Source of the DNA: Pseudomonadota bacterium
GTDB taxonomy: Bacteria; Pseudomonadota; Alphaproteobacteria; Caulobacterales; Caulobacteraceae
Length of the DNA: 64,000 nucleotides
Reading direction: 5' to 3'
Assembly (NCBI GenBank): GCA_963205005.1
Contig: CAUJHW010000005.1
Coordinates: 62,001-126,000, forward strand
The notes beneath the pieces are model-generated. The model saw only the letters and a list, made by a program, of their open reading frames with translations. It did no database searches and was not told the DNA's origin. Positions 39,208-53,122 of the stretch are shown one piece after another; positions within the stretch are counted from its first letter, which is position 1, and the number at the start of each line of letters is the position of its first letter. Made by a program: the position numbers and the translations under genes.

Positions 39208-39420
39208 ATGCGCCTCGAACTCACCCGCAAGGACCTCGCCGAAGGCGGGACCGCCGCCCTGGTCTTCCTGTCCGGAGCAATGACCGGCCACTACGCGGCG
39301 ATCGGCATGACGCCCGTGCAGTGGATGGGCGCCGCCGTTGCCGTGCTCGGCTCGATCACCGTGGCCGTCGCTGTCCGCATCTGGCCCGCGGAGTCGGCGA
39401 AGGCCAAGGCCAAGGGCTGA
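39208..39420 (+). CDS. Small membrane protein (70 aa)
   Basis: 70 aa from ATG 39208 (MRLELTRKDLAEGG). Two hydrophobic stretches, TAALVFLSGAMTGHYAAI and WMGAAVAVLGSITVAVAVRIW, suggest a two-helix inner-membrane protein with a Lys-rich cytoplasmic end. No family recognised. It ends 3 bp from the converging thiC stop. Codon use is like that of its neighbours, supporting a real gene. Confidence 0.6.
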   Translation: MRLELTRKDLAEGGTAALVFLSGAMTGHYAAIGMTPVQWMGAAVAVLGSITVAVAVRIWPAESAKAKAKG

Positions 39421-39423
39421 GCC

Positions 39424-41286
<1,863 letters not shown>

Positions 41287-41305
41287 TCACGGGCGTGAGG
41301 TCGGA

Positions 41306-41389
41306 GCGCTAGGTCCTTCCCTTCGCCGGCATGACCCGGATCAGGTTCGACGGGTCGTGGGCTCACCCACCTCTCAGCCGCTAGAGCGC
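41306..41389 (-). promoter_or_regulatory. TPP riboswitch (THI element) of thiC
   Basis: On the minus strand the aptamer shows the THI-box blocks GGCTGAGAGG, ACCCGTCGAACCTGATC and CATGCCGGCGAAGGGA in order, closed by a P1 stem GCGCT / AGCGC. Binding of thiamine pyrophosphate represses thiC, here probably by sequestering the start region, since the aptamer ends 46 nt before the ATG and I see no terminator between them. Confidence 0.95.
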
Positions 41390-41528
41390 GGCCCCCCGAG
41401 GATATGTCGCCACGTTATGCCCGATGCGCCGGGGTCGCCAGTCTCAATTGCGAACCAACCTCAATTGCGAAGACGGAACGCAAAGTCGCGCGTATCATTC
41501 GCATGAGGGACGACAAGGAGATCCGCTG

Positions 41529-41948
41529 ATGAGACTTGCGATCATCGCCCTGGCCACCACGGCGGCCGCTGTATCGACCCTGGCCATGGCTGCGAAAGAC
41601 TCGCCCCTGGGACCGCCCCCGCCCCGCGGAACGGGCCTGCCCGCCGGCCAATGCATCCGCAGCCACGACATCCGCAACCACACCATCGCCGACCGCGAAA
41701 CCCTTTTGCTGTCCGGCCGCGACAAGTCGACCTACCGGGTGACAGTGAAAGGGAGCTGCCTGGCGGGGGCCACCTCGTCGGACCCGATCATCACCCGCAA
41801 CCCGCCGGGATCGTCGATCATCTGCAAGCCGATCGACATGGACATCGGCATCTCGAAGAACGACTTCGAGAGCCAGTGCATCGTCGACTCGATCGTCAAG
41901 CTGACCCCCGAACAGGTCGCGGCCCTTCCGAGGAAGCTGCGGCCCTAG
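41529..41948 (+). CDS. Secreted small protein, DUF6491-like
   Basis: 139 aa. Signal peptide MRLAIIALATTAAAVSTLAMAA, then a compact domain with QCIRSHDIRNHTIADRETLL, SCLAGATSSDP and CKPIDMDIGI, and four Cys that could form two disulfides. The pattern C-I-x-x-x-x-I-x-x-x-x-x-D matches the DUF6491 family of small alphaproteobacterial exported proteins. Function unknown. ACAAGGAG lies before the ATG. Confidence 0.8.
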   Translation: MRLAIIALATTAAAVSTLAMAAKDSPLGPPPPRGTGLPAGQCIRSHDIRNHTIADRETLLLSGRDKSTYRVTVKGSCLAGATSSDPIITRNPPGSSIICKPIDMDIGISKNDFESQCIVDSIVKLTPEQVAALPRKLRP

Positions 41949-41960
41949 CGGTCGCAGCGG

Positions 41961-43457
41961 TCAGGAGGCGCGGCGGACGACCAGAGACTTGCCGGCGTAG
42001 GCCTTCACGTCGACCTTCTCGATGCGCTGCACCTTGCGGCCCGTGGCGCTCATGAAGGTGACCTCCACGGTGACGCGGGACGCGCCCGGCAGGCCGAAGT
42101 GGACGGGCGTGGCGCCCTGAGCGCCGTAGCCGCCGCCCGTTGAAACCTGGCCGGAGCCGAGCAGCTTGCCGTTTGGCGCATAGACCCGAACCTCGGCGCC
42201 CTGCTGGGTGAAGCGCCCCTTGGCGTCCAGCACAGTGACCTGAAGGCTCTGCCGGGCTTGAGCCTTGGGCAGCGCATTGCGGAACAGGAAGTGCCCGCCC
42301 TTGTCGCTGTAGCCGTCGGTCAGCGACAGATCGACCGCTCCATCGCGGTCATAGTCCACCCAGGTCACCCCGTGATCGCCGGCGTCGAGCGGGCCGCCTT
42401 TGGTCAGCACGTTGACGAAACCCTTGCCGCCCTCGTTGTGAAACAGGGCGTCGGTGGGGACCTGGTTGGGCGCGGCCCCGACGTAGGACATCACGGAAAG
42501 GTCGGGATAGCCGTCGTTGTCATAGTCGCCCCAGGAGGCGCCCACGGCCTCGTTCTCGAGATCCACGCCCGTGGCGGCGGCGACATTGCTGAAGCCGCCC
42601 TTCCCGTCGCCGCGCCAGAGCGCGTTGCGTCCGTAGTTGGGGACGAAGATATCCAGGTTGCCGTCGTTATCGTAGTCGCCGACCGCGCAGCCGACCCCGC
42701 CCTCGGTGGGCTTGCGGCCCGGACTGGCCATGCCCAGGGACGCCGCGACATCGACGAAGGCCGAGCCATCGTTGCGCCACAGGGCGTCTGTCTTGCCCGA
42801 CTGATTGGCCAGGAACAGGTCGAGGTCGCCGTCCTTGTCGTAGTCGAGCCAGCAGGCGCCGACAGTGGAGCGGAACTCGGTGGGACCGGCTCCGACGAAC
42901 GCCTGGACGTAGCGGCCACCGTCGTTGCGGTAGAGCCGGTTGGGCCCCGCCCGGTCGGTGGCGAAGAGGTCGAGGTCGCCGTCGTTGTCGTAGTCGATCC
43001 AGTTGTTCTGCCGCGAGGCCCGGCCCGGAATGGTCAGGCCGATGTCGGCCGCCACGTCCTTGAACCCCTTGCCGGCCTGATTGCGAAACACCGCCGTAGG
43101 CTTCTCCGGCAGACTGGAGCCGGCGAGCAGGTCGACCCAGCCGTCGGCGTCGTAGTCGCCCCAGCTCAGCGCCCGGAACTCGCCGCCGGCCGTCGGCAGG
43201 CCCATGGCCGCGCCGACACTGACCAGGACGCCCTTGTCGTTGCGGTAGAGCCGGATCTCACCGCTCTTCATCGAAACCGCCAGATCGAGGTCCCCGTCGT
43301 TGTCCAGGTCAGCCCAGGCGTTGGACAGCGATCCGGCCATGCCCAGCAGCTCCTGCTGGACCGGGGCGAAGGGTGGATCGGCGGCCTGGGCCGCGCCGCC
43401 CAGCATCAGGGCCGCGCCGGCCAGCAGGAGAGTCGTCAGGCTTCGGGACATCGTCAT
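41961..43457 (-). CDS. Exported FG-GAP/VCBS repeat protein with ASPIC/UnbV C-terminus
   Basis: 498 aa, signal peptide LLLAGAALMLGGAAQAA, then about seven beta-propeller repeats each with a calcium-type DxDxDGxxD loop (DLDNDGDLDL, DYDADGWVDL, DYDNDGDLDL, DYDKDGDLDL, DYDNDGNLDI, DYDNDGYPDL, DYDRDGAVDL). The C-terminal GAEVRVYAPNGKLLGSGQV region resembles ASPIC/UnbV. Probably a periplasmic or surface protein. It lies 4 bp after the acylase gene, in one operon with that and the TonB receptor. ATG at 43451 is an alternative start. Confidence 0.92.
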   Translation of the reverse strand: MTMSRSLTTLLLAGAALMLGGAAQAADPPFAPVQQELLGMAGSLSNAWADLDNDGDLDLAVSMKSGEIRLYRNDKGVLVSVGAAMGLPTAGGEFRALSWGDYDADGWVDLLAGSSLPEKPTAVFRNQAGKGFKDVAADIGLTIPGRASRQNNWIDYDNDGDLDLFATDRAGPNRLYRNDGGRYVQAFVGAGPTEFRSTVGACWLDYDKDGDLDLFLANQSGKTDALWRNDGSAFVDVAASLGMASPGRKPTEGGVGCAVGDYDNDGNLDIFVPNYGRNALWRGDGKGGFSNVAAATGVDLENEAVGASWGDYDNDGYPDLSVMSYVGAAPNQVPTDALFHNEGGKGFVNVLTKGGPLDAGDHGVTWVDYDRDGAVDLSLTDGYSDKGGHFLFRNALPKAQARQSLQVTVLDAKGRFTQQGAEVRVYAPNGKLLGSGQVSTGGGYGAQGATPVHFGLPGASRVTVEVTFMSATGRKVQRIEKVDVKAYAGKSLVVRRAS

Positions 43458-43461
43458 CTCC

Positions 43462-45549
43462 TCAGAACGGGACCCGGGCCTCGACGTGCTTCTCGACCTC
43501 GGAGCGGGTGGTCCAGAGCGTGCGGAAGGTCTTCTGCGACAGGTGCTCCAGCTGGTCGCTGCGATGGGGCGATCCGGGCTGGGTGGAGTTGCCGTAGCTC
43601 ATCAGGCCGACGGCCTTGATGGGGGTGGAGAACTCCACCATCGACATCCAGGTCTCGCCGTGGACCGGCGTGCGCTTGCCGTCCTTGAGCGGGCTCCAGG
43701 TGATCACGTGGAACACCCCGGTGTTGCCGAACCCGCCATTGCCGGGGAGGTCGACCTTGCCGAGCGCGAACCGTGAGACCTCGCCGAAGGGACGGTCGAG
43801 GGCGCCATAGCTGGCCTTCGCCTCGGCGGCGGCGGCCTTAAGCATGGCCACGGCCTGGGCCGGATCCTTGAGGCCATAGGGCGTGTCGATGGGCTTGGCC
43901 GGGTCCCAGCGGACCTTGTAGTTGGCGTCGCTGATGTAGTTCGGACCGGCGAACTTCCGCGCCCAGGCCTCGAACAGCAGCGCGCCCTTCGCGTCGGCGT
44001 TGACCGTCCGGTCCCAGGCCTTGAGCACGGCGGCGGCGGCCTGGACGTCGGGATCTTCGCTGGTCGCCGCGGCGGCCAGCAGCTCATCGAGAACGCGGTC
44101 GGTCATCAGCACGTGGCTGGTCAGCTTGCGGGCCACGAAGTCGTCGAAGGTGATCTTCGGCGCGTCGGCCATGAGGTGCGAGGACTGCTGAGCGCGCAGC
44201 GACATCGGCCCGTTGTTGGCCATGTAGGCGGGGAAGTCCTTCGCCTGGATCGTCTGCGGATAGGTGGCGACCCACGGCGGGTCGTTGGTGTTCTGGACGT
44301 AGCCGCTGGGCGGGTCGATGACCTTGGGCAGCTCGGCGTAGGTGTGGGTTTCGGTCCACAGGGTCTTCGACGTGTCGCCGGGGACGAGGCCGCCCCACTT
44401 CGCGAGATCGCCGCCGTCGGCGTGCCGGGGCAGGATGCCGTTGTAGAGGTACTGGACGTGCCCCTCGCGGTCTCCGTAGACGATGTTGAACGACGGCACC
44501 TGCAGCCGGTTCATGATCGCCTGGTACTCGGCAAAGCTCTTCGACTTGCCCATGTCCCAGTACTGGCGGAGGCCGCCGGGCCGATCGAGGCCGGCGACGC
44601 GCAGGGCCACCGTCTTGCCGTCGGCGCGGGTGAACACCGGGCCGTGGACCGATGACCGCAGTTCCAGGGTCTCGGTCTTGAGGCTGCCGTCCGGCTGGCG
44701 AACCTTGAAGGTGGTGCTCGAGGTCGTGAACTTCAGCACCTTGCCGTCGTAGAGATAGCCGCCGTCGGCCAGCTTGAGCTCGTAGTTGGTGGCGCCGAGG
44801 ATGCCGTTGACGGTGTTGGTGAAGCCCATCCGCTCGTTGAACATGAAGCGCAGGACCGGCAGGCCCACCTGTGTGGCGCCGTACATCTTGATGCCGGGGC
44901 CGTTCAGGTCGGCCTCGAAGTAGGTGAGCTGGCTGGGCGCCCAGGGCAGGTGCGGATTGGCCAGCAGCAGGGTGTTCCCGCTGGCGGACTTCTTCGGCAT
45001 CACCGCCCAGGCGTTCGAGCCTGCGTCGGCGTTGCCCATGGTGCGGGCCTGCGGCGCCACATAGACGTAGTTCATCAGCCGGTGGCCGTGGGCCATGACG
45101 TCGACGCCGGTGATCGGGAATACCTGCCGAACGGAAGGATCCAGCGCCTCGGGATGGGCTTTGGCGTAGGCGTTCATCCCAGCCGCGAAGGCGTCGAGGT
45201 TGGCGCGGAAGCTGGCCGGCTCTTTCGCGTACCAGGACTTGGCGCGCTCATAGATGCCGTTGGCGATCACCCATTTGTCGGACTCGACCCCCGACGCGCC
45301 CCAGTACTCGGCCGCGCGGCCGCGAGCCTCTCCGTACAGCTTCACGACGACATCGCCGTGGTTCTGGGCGGTCGCATAGCCGAAGCCGTAGAAGACCGAG
45401 GCCTCATCCTTCCCGTAGACGTGCGGCACGCCGTAGGTGTCGTAGAGCACCTCGCCGCGGGAGGCGGGCGCCGCCGCCGCGGATCCTGCCGTGGTCAGCA
45501 GCGCCGCGGCGGCCAGGGCCGTCAGGATTCTCGAAATCATCATGCCCAT
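43462..45549 (-). CDS. Penicillin-acylase-family Ntn hydrolase (amide/AHL acylase-like)
   Basis: 695 aa precursor with signal peptide ILTALAAAALLTTAGSAAAA. Autoproteolysis is expected at Gly177-Ser178 in DAGSNAWAVMP, which exposes the nucleophilic Ser of the beta chain; ANPHLPW follows as in acyl-homoserine-lactone and cephalosporin acylases. The periplasmic enzyme removes an acyl group from an amide; the substrate could be a lactone signal, lipopeptide, beta-lactam or acylated amino acid. Gene order receptor-acylase-FG-GAP suggests that it processes whatever the receptor imports. Confidence 0.93.
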   Translation of the reverse strand: MGMMISRILTALAAAALLTTAGSAAAAPASRGEVLYDTYGVPHVYGKDEASVFYGFGYATAQNHGDVVVKLYGEARGRAAEYWGASGVESDKWVIANGIYERAKSWYAKEPASFRANLDAFAAGMNAYAKAHPEALDPSVRQVFPITGVDVMAHGHRLMNYVYVAPQARTMGNADAGSNAWAVMPKKSASGNTLLLANPHLPWAPSQLTYFEADLNGPGIKMYGATQVGLPVLRFMFNERMGFTNTVNGILGATNYELKLADGGYLYDGKVLKFTTSSTTFKVRQPDGSLKTETLELRSSVHGPVFTRADGKTVALRVAGLDRPGGLRQYWDMGKSKSFAEYQAIMNRLQVPSFNIVYGDREGHVQYLYNGILPRHADGGDLAKWGGLVPGDTSKTLWTETHTYAELPKVIDPPSGYVQNTNDPPWVATYPQTIQAKDFPAYMANNGPMSLRAQQSSHLMADAPKITFDDFVARKLTSHVLMTDRVLDELLAAAATSEDPDVQAAAAVLKAWDRTVNADAKGALLFEAWARKFAGPNYISDANYKVRWDPAKPIDTPYGLKDPAQAVAMLKAAAAEAKASYGALDRPFGEVSRFALGKVDLPGNGGFGNTGVFHVITWSPLKDGKRTPVHGETWMSMVEFSTPIKAVGLMSYGNSTQPGSPHRSDQLEHLSQKTFRTLWTTRSEVEKHVEARVPF

Positions 45550-45572
45550 GCGCCCTGTTTCCTATGCGACGC

Positions 45573-48029
<2,457 letters not shown>

Positions 48030-48284
48030 GTAAATCCCCCGTTCGCCGCAGCGCGACGCCTTCTGAATCTGAACCGGCCGCAACCTGATGCAAACCGGGG
48101 ACGAAGGGTCACCCAGAATTTCTGACGGCCTGCCCAGAAGTTGAGCGCTTATCCGGGCTGGGCCAAATGAAAACTTAGAATGCGAAGCTTGACTCTGTCG
48201 TGTCAGAATAGCTGGGGTTGTCCCGGGCGCGGTCCCGGAAACGGGCGGTCGCGCGAACCCGCGGAGGCGTGCTAGGGCGATGCC

Positions 48285-49304
48285 ATGCATTTCTCACGCT
48301 TCAGCCCCGTTCGCTTCGCCCACCTTCCGACGCCCCTGGAGCCCCTGCCGGGGCTGACCGAGCATCTGACCCGAGACACCGGCCAGGGTCCGGCGCTGTG
48401 GATCAAGCGCGACGACTGCACAGGCCTCGCCGGCGGCGGCAACAAGACCCGCAAGCTGGAGTTCCTGCTGGGAGATGCGCTCGCCAATGATGCCGACACC
48501 CTGGTCACCCAGGGCGCGATCCAGTCGAACCACGTGCGCCAGACCGCTGCCGCAGCCGCGCGGTTCGGCATGAAGTGCGAGATCATCCTGGAGGCGCGGA
48601 CCGGCTCCAACGCCCAGGACTACAACCGCTCCGGCAACGTGCTGCTGGACGAACTGCTGGGCGCGCGACTGCGCACCGTGCCGGGTGGGACCGACATGAA
48701 CCAGGAGCTGGCGAAGGTGGCCGCCGAGGTCGCCGACGCCGGCGGCCGGCCCTCTGTCATCCCCGGCGGCGGCTCGAACTCGATCGGCGCCCTCGGCTAT
48801 GCCGAGTGCGCGCTGGAGATGGTGGCCCAGGCCAACGAGATGGGCCTGGAGATCGACCGCATTGTCACCGCCACGGGCAGCGCCGGCACACACGCGGGCC
48901 TGGTCGCAGGCCTGGCGGTGATGGGCGCCGACATCCCCGTGCTGGGGATTGGCGTCCGCGCCCCCAAGGATGTGCAGGAGGCCAACGTCTTCCGGCTGGC
49001 CCTGGAAACCGCGGCCCTGCTGGGCCACGCCGACCGGGTGACCCGCGACATGGTCGTGGCGAACTGCGACTATGTGGGCGCCGGCTACGGCCTGATCGAC
49101 GCCGCCGTCATCGACGCGCTGAAGACCATCGCGCGCACGGACGCGATCCTGCTGGACCCGGTCTACACCGGCAAGGCGATGAAGGGCCTGATCGCCTTGG
49201 CCCAGTCCGGCGAGTTCGATGGCGAAACCGTGGTGTTCCTGCACACCGGCGGCGCACAGGGTCTGTTCGGCTATCAGACCGAGCTGGAGGGCCATCTGGG
49301 ATGA
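48285..49304 (+). CDS. D-cysteine desulfhydrase / L-cysteate sulfo-lyase family PLP enzyme
   Basis: 339 aa fold-type II PLP enzyme of the ACC deaminase group. [12 protein letters not shown] holds the PLP Lys54, [17 protein letters not shown] and [12 protein letters not shown] are further cofactor contacts. It should release sulfide and ammonia from D-cysteine, or sulfite from L-cysteate; true ACC deaminase is less likely. Its stop overlaps the racemase ATG (ATGA), so they are translated together. Diverges from the TonB-receptor operon across 255 bp, where I found no clear promoter. Confidence 0.9.
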   Translation: MHFSRFSPVRFAHLPTPLEPLPGLTEHLTRDTGQGPALWIKRDDCTGLAGGGNKTRKLEFLLGDALANDADTLVTQGAIQSNHVRQTAAAAARFGMKCEIILEARTGSNAQDYNRSGNVLLDELLGARLRTVPGGTDMNQELAKVAAEVADAGGRPSVIPGGGSNSIGALGYAECALEMVAQANEMGLEIDRIVTATGSAGTHAGLVAGLAVMGADIPVLGIGVRAPKDVQEANVFRLALETAALLGHADRVTRDMVVANCDYVGAGYGLIDAAVIDALKTIARTDAILLDPVYTGKAMKGLIALAQSGEFDGETVVFLHTGGAQGLFGYQTELEGHLG

Positions 49305-50020
49305 GCACCGACAACCAGCTGGTGCTCGGCGTGCTGGGCGGGATGGGACCGGCGGCGACGCTGGAGTTCCTGTCCCGCGTCCAGGCCTATACGCCGGCCG
49401 AGAAGGACCAGGACCACATCCGGGTCATCGTCGACATCAATCCCAAGGCGCCCGACCGCAACGTGCCGGGCTCCGGCGCGGGCGGGGTGCTTGCCGAGAT
49501 GGCCGGGGCCCTGCGCGGCGCAGGCGCCGAGGTGCTGGCGATGCCATGCAACACCGCCCATGCCCACGCCGACCTGATCCAGCGGGCTTCGGGCCTGCCG
49601 CTGATCGACATGATCGACCTGGGGGCCGAGGCCGCCCGCCGCACCGGAGCCATGCGGGCCGGGGTGCTGGGCACCAAGGGAGCGATCAAGCTTTACCGCG
49701 AATACCTCGCCGCCCGGGCCATGGGCCTGGTCAGCCTGCCGCCCGAGCGGCAGGAGGCATTCATGGCCACCCTCTACCGGATAAAGGCCGGCGACCTTGG
49801 CGCCTCGGTGAAGGCCGAGATGCAGGGCTATGCCGCCGAGCTGAAGACCCTGGGCGCCGAGGTGCTGGTGGCCGGCTGCACGGAAGTCCCGCTGGTGCTG
49901 GGCAAGGGCGACACCAGGCTCGAACTGGTCGACCCGGGCGACCTTCTGGCCCGCCGCGCCGTGGATGTCTGCATGGGCTGGGAGCCCCTGCCCCAGGTCG
50001 CGTCCGGCTGGACGGGGTAA
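49301..50020 (+). CDS. Aspartate/glutamate racemase family protein
   Basis: 239 aa, cofactor-independent racemase. The two catalytic Cys are in [10 protein letters not shown] (Cys83) and [10 protein letters not shown] (Cys193); [15 protein letters not shown] is the usual start. Members interconvert D- and L-Asp or Glu, some act on other amino acids. Coupled to the D-cysteine-desulfhydrase-like gene, so the pair may handle D-amino acids. Followed by repeat A copy 2. Confidence 0.93.
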   Translation: MSTDNQLVLGVLGGMGPAATLEFLSRVQAYTPAEKDQDHIRVIVDINPKAPDRNVPGSGAGGVLAEMAGALRGAGAEVLAMPCNTAHAHADLIQRASGLPLIDMIDLGAEAARRTGAMRAGVLGTKGAIKLYREYLAARAMGLVSLPPERQEAFMATLYRIKAGDLGASVKAEMQGYAAELKTLGAEVLVAGCTEVPLVLGKGDTRLELVDPGDLLARRAVDVCMGWEPLPQVASGWTG

Positions 50021-50024
50021 GACC

Positions 50025-50171
50025 TTTTCCCTCCCCTTATTGGGGAGGGACCGGCCGCGCGAGCGGCCAGGGTGGGGGAGTGTGGGCCAGAGTGCGGAGT
50101 CGGAGCCTGATCCTGACCTCCCCACCCTGACCGCTTGGCCGTCTGTCCCTCCCCTTATTGGGGAGAGAAAA
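50025..50171. repeat. Palindromic intergenic repeat, family A, copy 2
   Basis: 147 bp, ends TTTTCCCTCCCC-TTATT-GGGGAGGG (50025-50050) and its inverted partner (50146-50171). The right half, CCTCCCCACCCTGACCGCTT and onward, matches copy 1 (26010-26153) at most positions. It fills the whole gap between the racemase gene and the converging peptidase gene, whose stop codon begins at its edge, just as copy 1 abuts grxC. Confidence 0.85.
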
Positions 50172-51020
50172 CTACAGTCGCCTTGCCGTGAACGTGTCGC
50201 AGGCGTCCGGGTCGCCGGACTGGGCGCCCTTGCGGAACCAGCGCATCCGCTGCTCGGACGAACCGTGGGTGAAGGCGTCGGGCATGACCCGGCCCTGGGC
50301 CTTCCGCTGCAGGGTGTCGTCGCCGACGGCGGCGGCGGCGCGCAGGCCGTCCTCGATGTCGGCAGGGTTCAGGGCGACCCGCCCGTCTGAGACCTCCCCG
50401 GCGTGGGCGGCCCAGACGCCGGCGTAGCAGTCGGCCTGGAGTTCCAGTCGGACCGAGCCGCTCTCCTCGCCCCGGGCGCCCATTCGCTGCGCCTGTTCGC
50501 TGGCGCCCGTCAGGTTCTGGACGTGATGGCCGATCTCGTGGGCGATGACGTAGGCGCGCGCCGCCTCGCCCCCCGCGCCGTACTTGCTTTCCAGCTCCTG
50601 CCAGAACGAGAGGTCCAGATAGACCTTGCGATCGGCCGGACAATAGAACGGCCCCATGGCGGCCTGGCCGGCGCCGCAACCCGTGCCGGTGGCCTGGTCG
50701 TAGAGCACCACAGCGGCCGGCGGCCGGTAGGTCTGGCCGGACTGGCGGAACACGGCCTTCCAGACGTCGTCCACATTGGTGGACACCACATCGACGAAGC
50801 GCCCGGCCTCGTCTTCCGGCGTCCCGCGGGCGCCTTCCTGCTGCTGCTCGACCGGCGCGCCGCCGACCACGCTGAGGGTGGTGGAGGGATCCACCCCGAA
50901 GACGAAGTAGCCGATCAGGGCCAGCACCACGCCGCCCACCCCCAGGCCGCCGACGCCGGCCGGACCCATGCCCCGGCGATCCTCGATCCCGCCGCCACTC
51001 CGCCCGTCCTGCCAGCGCAT
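50172..51020 (-). CDS. Neutral zinc metallopeptidase, YpfJ family
   Basis: 282 aa. One N-terminal membrane helix (GVGGVVLALIGYFVFGVD, about 27-43) anchors a periplasmic domain with HEIGHHVQNL (His161, Glu162, His165) and the third ligand in LELQADCYAGVWA. Family PF04228 (zinc peptidases of unknown substrate). Start MRWQDGRSGGG is characteristic. Alone on the minus strand but followed, after 59 bp, by other envelope genes in the same direction. Confidence 0.95.
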   Translation of the reverse strand: MRWQDGRSGGGIEDRRGMGPAGVGGLGVGGVVLALIGYFVFGVDPSTTLSVVGGAPVEQQQEGARGTPEDEAGRFVDVVSTNVDDVWKAVFRQSGQTYRPPAAVVLYDQATGTGCGAGQAAMGPFYCPADRKVYLDLSFWQELESKYGAGGEAARAYVIAHEIGHHVQNLTGASEQAQRMGARGEESGSVRLELQADCYAGVWAAHAGEVSDGRVALNPADIEDGLRAAAAVGDDTLQRKAQGRVMPDAFTHGSSEQRMRWFRKGAQSGDPDACDTFTARRL

Positions 51021-51079
51021 GCGCTTACCCCCTGATGGTCACGTCGGTCATAGCAAACACCGGCCGGTTCCGCCGCCCA

Positions 51080-51430
51080 CTAGCGGCGGGGCCTGGAAGC
51101 CTCGCGGACGCGGCGGTCGGAGTCCGCCAGGGCCGCATCCGGCGTCGAGGGATAGGTCTGGACGGCCTGCGCGCCGGAGGGCGTTGTGGCGGGCGCGTAG
51201 GGCGGGACCGGGAGGCGCACGACGGCTCGCTCTGTCGCCGCCACCGCGTTTTCCGCCCGCAGGCGCGTGTCGAGCGCCTGAAGCTGATTGTCCTGTTCGA
51301 TGGCGCGCCGCTGGGCCGCCGCCTGCTCGGCGCGCAGCAACTCGATGTCGGGCGACGGCGCCTGGGCGTGCGCAGCCGCCGCAGGGAACGAGACGGCCGT
51401 GACGACGATCAGGGTGCGCATGAAGCTCAT
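51080..51430 (-). CDS. Exported hypothetical protein (116 aa)
   Basis: 116 aa from ATG 51430 (MSFMRTLIVVTAVSF). Signal peptide ends near AAAHAQA. The mature part is a short Ala/Gln/Arg-rich helix (IELLRAEQAAAQRRAIEQDNQLQALDTRLRAE), probably a coiled coil, followed by a Pro-rich tail. No family recognised. It lies 22 bp after the TPR gene on the same strand. Confidence 0.7.
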   Translation of the reverse strand: MSFMRTLIVVTAVSFPAAAAHAQAPSPDIELLRAEQAAAQRRAIEQDNQLQALDTRLRAENAVAATERAVVRLPVPPYAPATTPSGAQAVQTYPSTPDAALADSDRRVREASRPRR

Positions 51431-51452
51431 GCGGAGATCAACGACCCGCAGG

Positions 51453-52016
51453 CTAGCGGCGTTCCACGGTGAAGCGGGCAAGCTCCTTCTTCGGCTGCTC
51501 CCAGTCCGGCGCCAGCTCGAGGGCCTTCTGGTAGTCGAAGTAGGCCGCCTTCATGTTGTCGAGGCCCTCATAGGCGAGCGCGCGGTTGAAGTAGGCCTTC
51601 TCCGGCTCTTCTACGCCCAGTTCCAGGGCCTTGTTGAGGTCGGTCAGGCCCTCGGCGAACCGACGGGCGCCAACCGATGCGGCGCCCCGGTTGACGTAGG
51701 CCTCGCCCAGGTCGGGCTTGGTCTGGACCGCGCGGTTGAAGTCGAACTGGGCGGCGTTGAATTCACGCCGGCGCAGCTTGAGCACGCCCCGGTTCACATA
51801 GGTGCCGGCCCGGTCGCGCAGGCTGAGCAGCTCGGTGTCCAGCGCCAGGGTGCACATATCCTCGGACTTGGAGTCGGACTCTCCGCCGAGGGCCGCCTTG
51901 GAACAGGCCTGGGCCATGCCCCCTCCGAGGACCGTGACAGCGGCCTGCGCCCCGCCGGCGGCCGCGGCCAGGACGGCGCCGGCCGCGAAGGCGATGAGAT
52001 GGGAGGTCTTGAGCAT
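51453..52016 (-). CDS. Exported TPR-repeat protein
   Basis: 187 aa. Signal peptide LIAFAAGAVLAAAAGGAQAA, a linker with two Cys (ACSKAALGG, DMCTLALDTE), then three to four TPR units: AGTYVNRGVLKLRRREFNAAQFDFNRAV, GEAYVNRGAASVGARRFAEGL and KAYFNRALAYEGLDNMKAAY. A periplasmic protein-interaction module of unknown partner. Followed by the small exported ORF and preceded by a divergent-free 86-bp gap to the EamA transporter gene. Confidence 0.9.
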   Translation of the reverse strand: MLKTSHLIAFAAGAVLAAAAGGAQAAVTVLGGGMAQACSKAALGGESDSKSEDMCTLALDTELLSLRDRAGTYVNRGVLKLRRREFNAAQFDFNRAVQTKPDLGEAYVNRGAASVGARRFAEGLTDLNKALELGVEEPEKAYFNRALAYEGLDNMKAAYFDYQKALELAPDWEQPKKELARFTVERR

Positions 52017-52102
52017 GGGGATCCGCTCCGAAGCCCTGAAGATCGGTGCAGACGGCCCGCACGACCCGCGAGGCGGAAGGGTCCGCCCGGAACGCGGTTG
52101 TG

Positions 52103-53041
52103 TCAATTCTCCGCGGCCCGGAACCGCTGCAACTCCCGGTGCAGGATGTAGACCCCGCTTCCGGCGACGATGACCGCGCCCACCAGCGTCAGCGGATGCG
52201 GCAGCTCGCCCCAGAGGACCAGCCCCAGGATCGCGGCCCAGACCAGCTGGGTATAGTCGAAGGGCGCCACGACGCCGATGGGCGCGGCGCGCAGGGCCTC
52301 GGTCAGCAGCAGCTGGCCGATGCCGCCGATCACACCGGCCAGGATCAGCATCGACAGGGTCAGGGGGTCCGGCGTCACCCAGTGGACCGCCGAGCCCACC
52401 AGTCCGACGATCACCCCACCCAGGGTGAAGTAGAAGACGATGGTCGGGCCGCGCTCGGTGTCGGCGATCTGGCGGATCGCCACCATGGCGCCGGCCGCGC
52501 CGAAGGCGGCGAGGATGCCGAAGGTCACGCCGGGTACGTTCATCTCACCCGGGATCGGCCGGGCCATGATCAGCACCCCGATGAAGCCCACGATCACCGC
52601 GACCCAGCGGTGCCGGCCCACCGGCTCGGCCAGCAGCAGGGCCGAAAGTGCTGTCATGAACAGGGGCGAGGTGAACTGAAGCGCGGTGGCCTCGGTCAGC
52701 GGCAGGTACTGGACCGCCGAGAAGCCGCACACCATGCCGGTCAGGCCGATGACCGAACGGACCATGTGGCCGAAGGGACGACGGGTCTTCAGCACCTCGA
52801 ACCCCGTTGTCCGCCAGATGTAGAGGCCGAGCGGGACGAAGGCGAAGAGGTTGCGGAACAGGATGATCTCGAAGACCGGGATGCCCCTGCCGCCGGTCCA
52901 CTTCACCAGCGCCGAAAGGCAGGCCAGCACCGCCATGGCGGCGACCCGCAGGACGATGCCCAGCAGGATGCGCTGCTTCGGAGTGTGGTCGACGGAGGTG
53001 GTCACGGCCGGGCTGTACGTGGGCGCGGCGGGGGCGTCCAC
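52103..53041 (-). CDS. EamA/DMT-family transporter (drug/metabolite exporter)
   Basis: 312 aa with ten predicted membrane helices in two EamA repeats: MAVLACLSALVKW to FLGVLI-type helices, then TFGILAAFGAAGAMVAIRQIA to LVGAVIVAGSGVYIL. The second repeat has the typical LTEALRAAPIGVVAPFDYTQLVWA. Exports or imports small metabolites across the inner membrane; substrate unknown. Start is a GTG at 53041; a downstream GTG within the hydrophilic 20-residue N-terminus is possible. Confidence 0.92.
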   Translation of the reverse strand: MDAPAAPTYSPAVTTSVDHTPKQRILLGIVLRVAAMAVLACLSALVKWTGGRGIPVFEIILFRNLFAFVPLGLYIWRTTGFEVLKTRRPFGHMVRSVIGLTGMVCGFSAVQYLPLTEATALQFTSPLFMTALSALLLAEPVGRHRWVAVIVGFIGVLIMARPIPGEMNVPGVTFGILAAFGAAGAMVAIRQIADTERGPTIVFYFTLGGVIVGLVGSAVHWVTPDPLTLSMLILAGVIGGIGQLLLTEALRAAPIGVVAPFDYTQLVWAAILGLVLWGELPHPLTLVGAVIVAGSGVYILHRELQRFRAAEN

Positions 53042-53122
53042 CCGGCGGATCGTTCAAGAGGCTGGACGGCGACGCTGCGGGCTGTCTCCACTTGCGGCAA
53101 CAAATGAATCGGGAGGATGCGA

